From: Trichlorobacter thiogenes
GTDB taxonomy: Bacteria > Desulfobacterota > Desulfuromonadia > Geobacterales > Pseudopelobacteraceae
Length of the DNA: 64,000 nt
NCBI RefSeq assembly: GCF_900167465.1
Contig: NZ_FUWR01000011.1
Coordinates: forward strand, 1 to 64,000
Direction: 5' to 3'
The notes under the pieces are model-generated. The model saw nothing but the letters and a program-made list of their open reading frames with translations, was not told the origin of the DNA and ran no database searches. Positions within the stretch are counted from its first letter, which is position 1. Every line of letters starts with the position of its first letter. Positions 62,335-64,000 of the stretch are shown piece after piece. A program made the position numbers and the translations under genes.

Positions 62335-63411
62335 ATGTCAAAGACCCAGAGCCTTGAACAGTTACGTGGCGAAATAGATCAGATTGATAGTAATCTGGTT
62401 AAGCTATTGAATCAGCGTGCCAAAGTGGCTTCAGATGTAGGTAGGCTGAAAGCAGGCCAGGATCGTGATTTTCATGTGCCCAGCCGTGAACGGGAGGTTC
62501 ATGAGCGGGTTGCCCGTTTGAATCAGGGGCCCTTGCCTGAGGAAGCCTTTCGCAGCATCTTTCGTGAGATCATGTCTGCCTGTCTGGCACTGGAATCTCC
62601 AGTCAAGGTGGCTTTTCTTGGGCCGATGGCAACCTTTACCCATATGGCGGCCATGCAGCAGTTCGGTTTATCAGCCCAGTTGGTTCCTCAGAAATCAATT
62701 CCGACGGTTTTTGAAGAGGTTGAAAAGGGCAGGGCGCTGTATGGCGTGGTGCCGGTTGAAAATTCCACCGAGGGGATGGTATCCCATACCCTTGATATGT
62801 TTGTTGAAAGTGACCTCAAGATCACCGCTGAAGTTCTGCTTGAGGTCTCCCATGATCTGCTCTCCCGCACCGGCCGTATGGAGGATGTCCGTAAGGTCTA
62901 TTCCCACCCGCAGGCATTGGCACAGTGCCGCCACTGGCTTGAGGAGAACCTTCCAAACGTGCCACTGGTGGACGTAGCCTCAACTGCCCTTGCAGCCCAG
63001 ATTGTGTCTGAAGATTTAAGCGCTGCCGCCATTGCTGGTTGTTCCGCTGCTGAACATTACGGCCTGAAGGTGGTTCGTTCCCGCATAGAAGATCAGGTTA
63101 ACAACTTTACCCGTTTTATTGTGGTATCGCGCAAGCTGGCAGAGCCTTCCGGTAATGACAAGACCTCAATCTTATTTTCGGTCAAGGATGAACCGGGTAT
63201 CCTCTACCGGATGCTTGAACCGTTTGCTCGGCGCGGGGTCAACCTTTCCAAGATTGAGTCCCGTCCGGTCAAGACCAAGGCCTGGGAATATATCTTCTTT
63301 CTGGATATGTCGGGCCATGTATCGGAGGCACCGGTTGGTGAGGCCATTGAAGAGTTACGGAGTTTCTGTCAGTTTTTAAAGATTCTCGGCTCCTATCCAA
63401 AGGCACGTTGA
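62335..63411 (+). CDS. pheA: Chorismate mutase / prephenate dehydratase (P-protein)
   Basis: A 358-residue bifunctional enzyme converting chorismate to phenylpyruvate. The AroQ-type mutase covers about 1-85 (LRGEIDQIDSNLVKLLNQRA), the dehydratase about 95-270 (VAFLGPMATFTHMAA, VVPVENSTEGMV, and the TRF motif in NNFTRFIVVS), and an ACT domain from about 278 (TSILFSVKDEPGILYRML, then NLSKIESRPVK), which binds phenylalanine for feedback control. TGATG overlap couples it to tyrA. Confidence 0.96.
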   Translation: MSKTQSLEQLRGEIDQIDSNLVKLLNQRAKVASDVGRLKAGQDRDFHVPSREREVHERVARLNQGPLPEEAFRSIFREIMSACLALESPVKVAFLGPMATFTHMAAMQQFGLSAQLVPQKSIPTVFEEVEKGRALYGVVPVENSTEGMVSHTLDMFVESDLKITAEVLLEVSHDLLSRTGRMEDVRKVYSHPQALAQCRHWLEENLPNVPLVDVASTALAAQIVSEDLSAAAIAGCSAAEHYGLKVVRSRIEDQVNNFTRFIVVSRKLAEPSGNDKTSILFSVKDEPGILYRMLEPFARRGVNLSKIESRPVKTKAWEYIFFLDMSGHVSEAPVGEAIEELRSFCQFLKILGSYPKAR

Positions 63412-64000
63412 TGATCAAGACGCTTGCTGTCATTGGAGTAGGGCTGATCGGTGGTTCCTTTAGCAGGGCTTTGAAGGCTGCAGGGGCTGTACAGCGGGTG
63501 ATCGGTTTCGATCTTGATTCTGAAAACCTGACTGAAGCGCTGCAACTGGGGGTTGTTGACGAGATTGCAGCTGATTATGCTTCGGCTGTCAGTTCTGCTG
63601 ATTTGGTGTTTCTGGCGGTACCGGTCCGGGCAATGACTGCAGCTGTAGCCGCCTGTGCCCCGTATCTGCCTGCTGGTTGTGTGGTAACTGATGGTGGCAG
63701 TGTTAAGGAAGAGCTGGTAGCAGCCTGCGAACCGTTGATGCCTGAAGGTTGTCACTTTGTTGGTGGACATCCGATTGCCGGTACAGAGCATTCCGGTGCA
63801 AAGGCCTCCTTCGCCACCCTGTTTCAGGGACGGCGCTGTATTTTGACCCCTACCAGTCGTACCGATCAACAGGCCCTTGAACTGGTGCAACGTCTTTGGG
63901 AAGCAGCAGGCAGTCGGGTAGAGTGCATGGAACCGTTGACCCATGATCGGGTCTTTGCTGCGGTGTCCCATCTGCCCCACATGGTTGCCTATGCGCTGGT
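63411..64000 (+). CDS. tyrA: Prephenate dehydrogenase, N-terminal part (runs off the window)
   Basis: The first 196 residues are present and the frame is open to the window end. It begins MIKTLAVIGVGLIGGSFSRA, the Rossmann GxGxxG loop for NAD, and has TDGGSVKEEL, GGHPIAGTEHSGA (the catalytic/substrate His region) and AAVSHLPHMVAYAL. It oxidatively decarboxylates prephenate to 4-hydroxyphenylpyruvate for tyrosine. The ATG overlaps the pheA stop by one base. Confidence 0.95.
   Translation, partial: MIKTLAVIGVGLIGGSFSRALKAAGAVQRVIGFDLDSENLTEALQLGVVDEIAADYASAVSSADLVFLAVPVRAMTAAVAACAPYLPAGCVVTDGGSVKEELVAACEPLMPEGCHFVGGHPIAGTEHSGAKASFATLFQGRRCILTPTSRTDQQALELVQRLWEAAGSRVECMEPLTHDRVFAAVSHLPHMVAYAL

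Noticed and set aside
1-64000. CRISPR arrays, rRNA and tRNA genes
   Set aside because: No regularly spaced direct repeats and no cloverleaf or rRNA-like sequences were noticed; tRNAscan and a repeat finder would settle this.

Overview
The window reads as chromosome of a Geobacter-type deltaproteobacterium (Geobacterales; Trichlorobacter/Pelobacter propionicus-like relatives fit best, but the species is not proven). Reasons: many two-component, chemotaxis and HDOD genes, multihaem c-type cytochromes including an octahaem tetrathionate-reductase-like protein, poly-HAMP chemoreceptors, a PATAN/DUF4388 family, a REC-GAF-GGDEF protein of the cAMP-GMP-making (Hypr) type next to hisS, and acetate kinase. 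About fifty protein genes are packed tightly with few gaps. No rRNA, tRNA or CRISPR array was seen.

Left edge (1-8 kb, + strand): the 5' end of an IS110-family transposase, a dispersed inverted repeat, then a translationally coupled operon that looks like the second half of an aryl-polyene-type lipid/pigment cluster: FabG-like reductase, ketosynthase, chain-length-factor-like ketosynthase, hot-dog dehydratase, LolA-like carrier, LolB-like lipoprotein, MMPL exporter and a secreted protein built of 11-residue repeats. A hybrid sensor kinase follows and meets pyrG-kdsB head to head at a shared terminator.

Chemosensory block (13.3-29.8 kb, - strand): a long co-directional run headed by a cytochrome P460, then a receiver protein, a soluble MCP/CheZ-like protein, STAS protein, CheY, CheA, a truncated CheR, a metallo-beta-lactamase-fold protein, two large poly-HAMP MCPs with CheW between them, a receiver, full CheR, CheB and an EAL-HDOD protein. 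Upstream lie two REC-kinase genes and a sigma-54 activator; between them is a sigma-54 promoter with an upstream palindrome cluster, so the three probably form one regulatory circuit.

Metabolic block (34.2-43.7 kb, mostly + strand): dCMP deaminase, nrdR, ribD, ribE, ribBA and queH in one run, a small ferredoxin missed by ordinary length cut-offs (- strand), ackA, a TPR protein (- strand) and ptsP. Next come an uncharacterised membrane-protein/PATAN gene pair (- strand), comEC, the Hypr-type GGDEF gene and hisS. hisS runs straight into a respiratory module of two related membrane subunits (one with three haem c sites) and the octahaem cytochrome.

Right end (55-64 kb): a glycine-zipper lipoprotein, a PilZ protein with a C-terminal membrane anchor, a DUF1858 protein, an aspartate-type aminotransferase, coaD, rsmD, two convergent HDOD proteins, and pheA overlapping the start of tyrA, which runs off the window. 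The aminotransferase, pheA and tyrA are all aromatic amino-acid functions.
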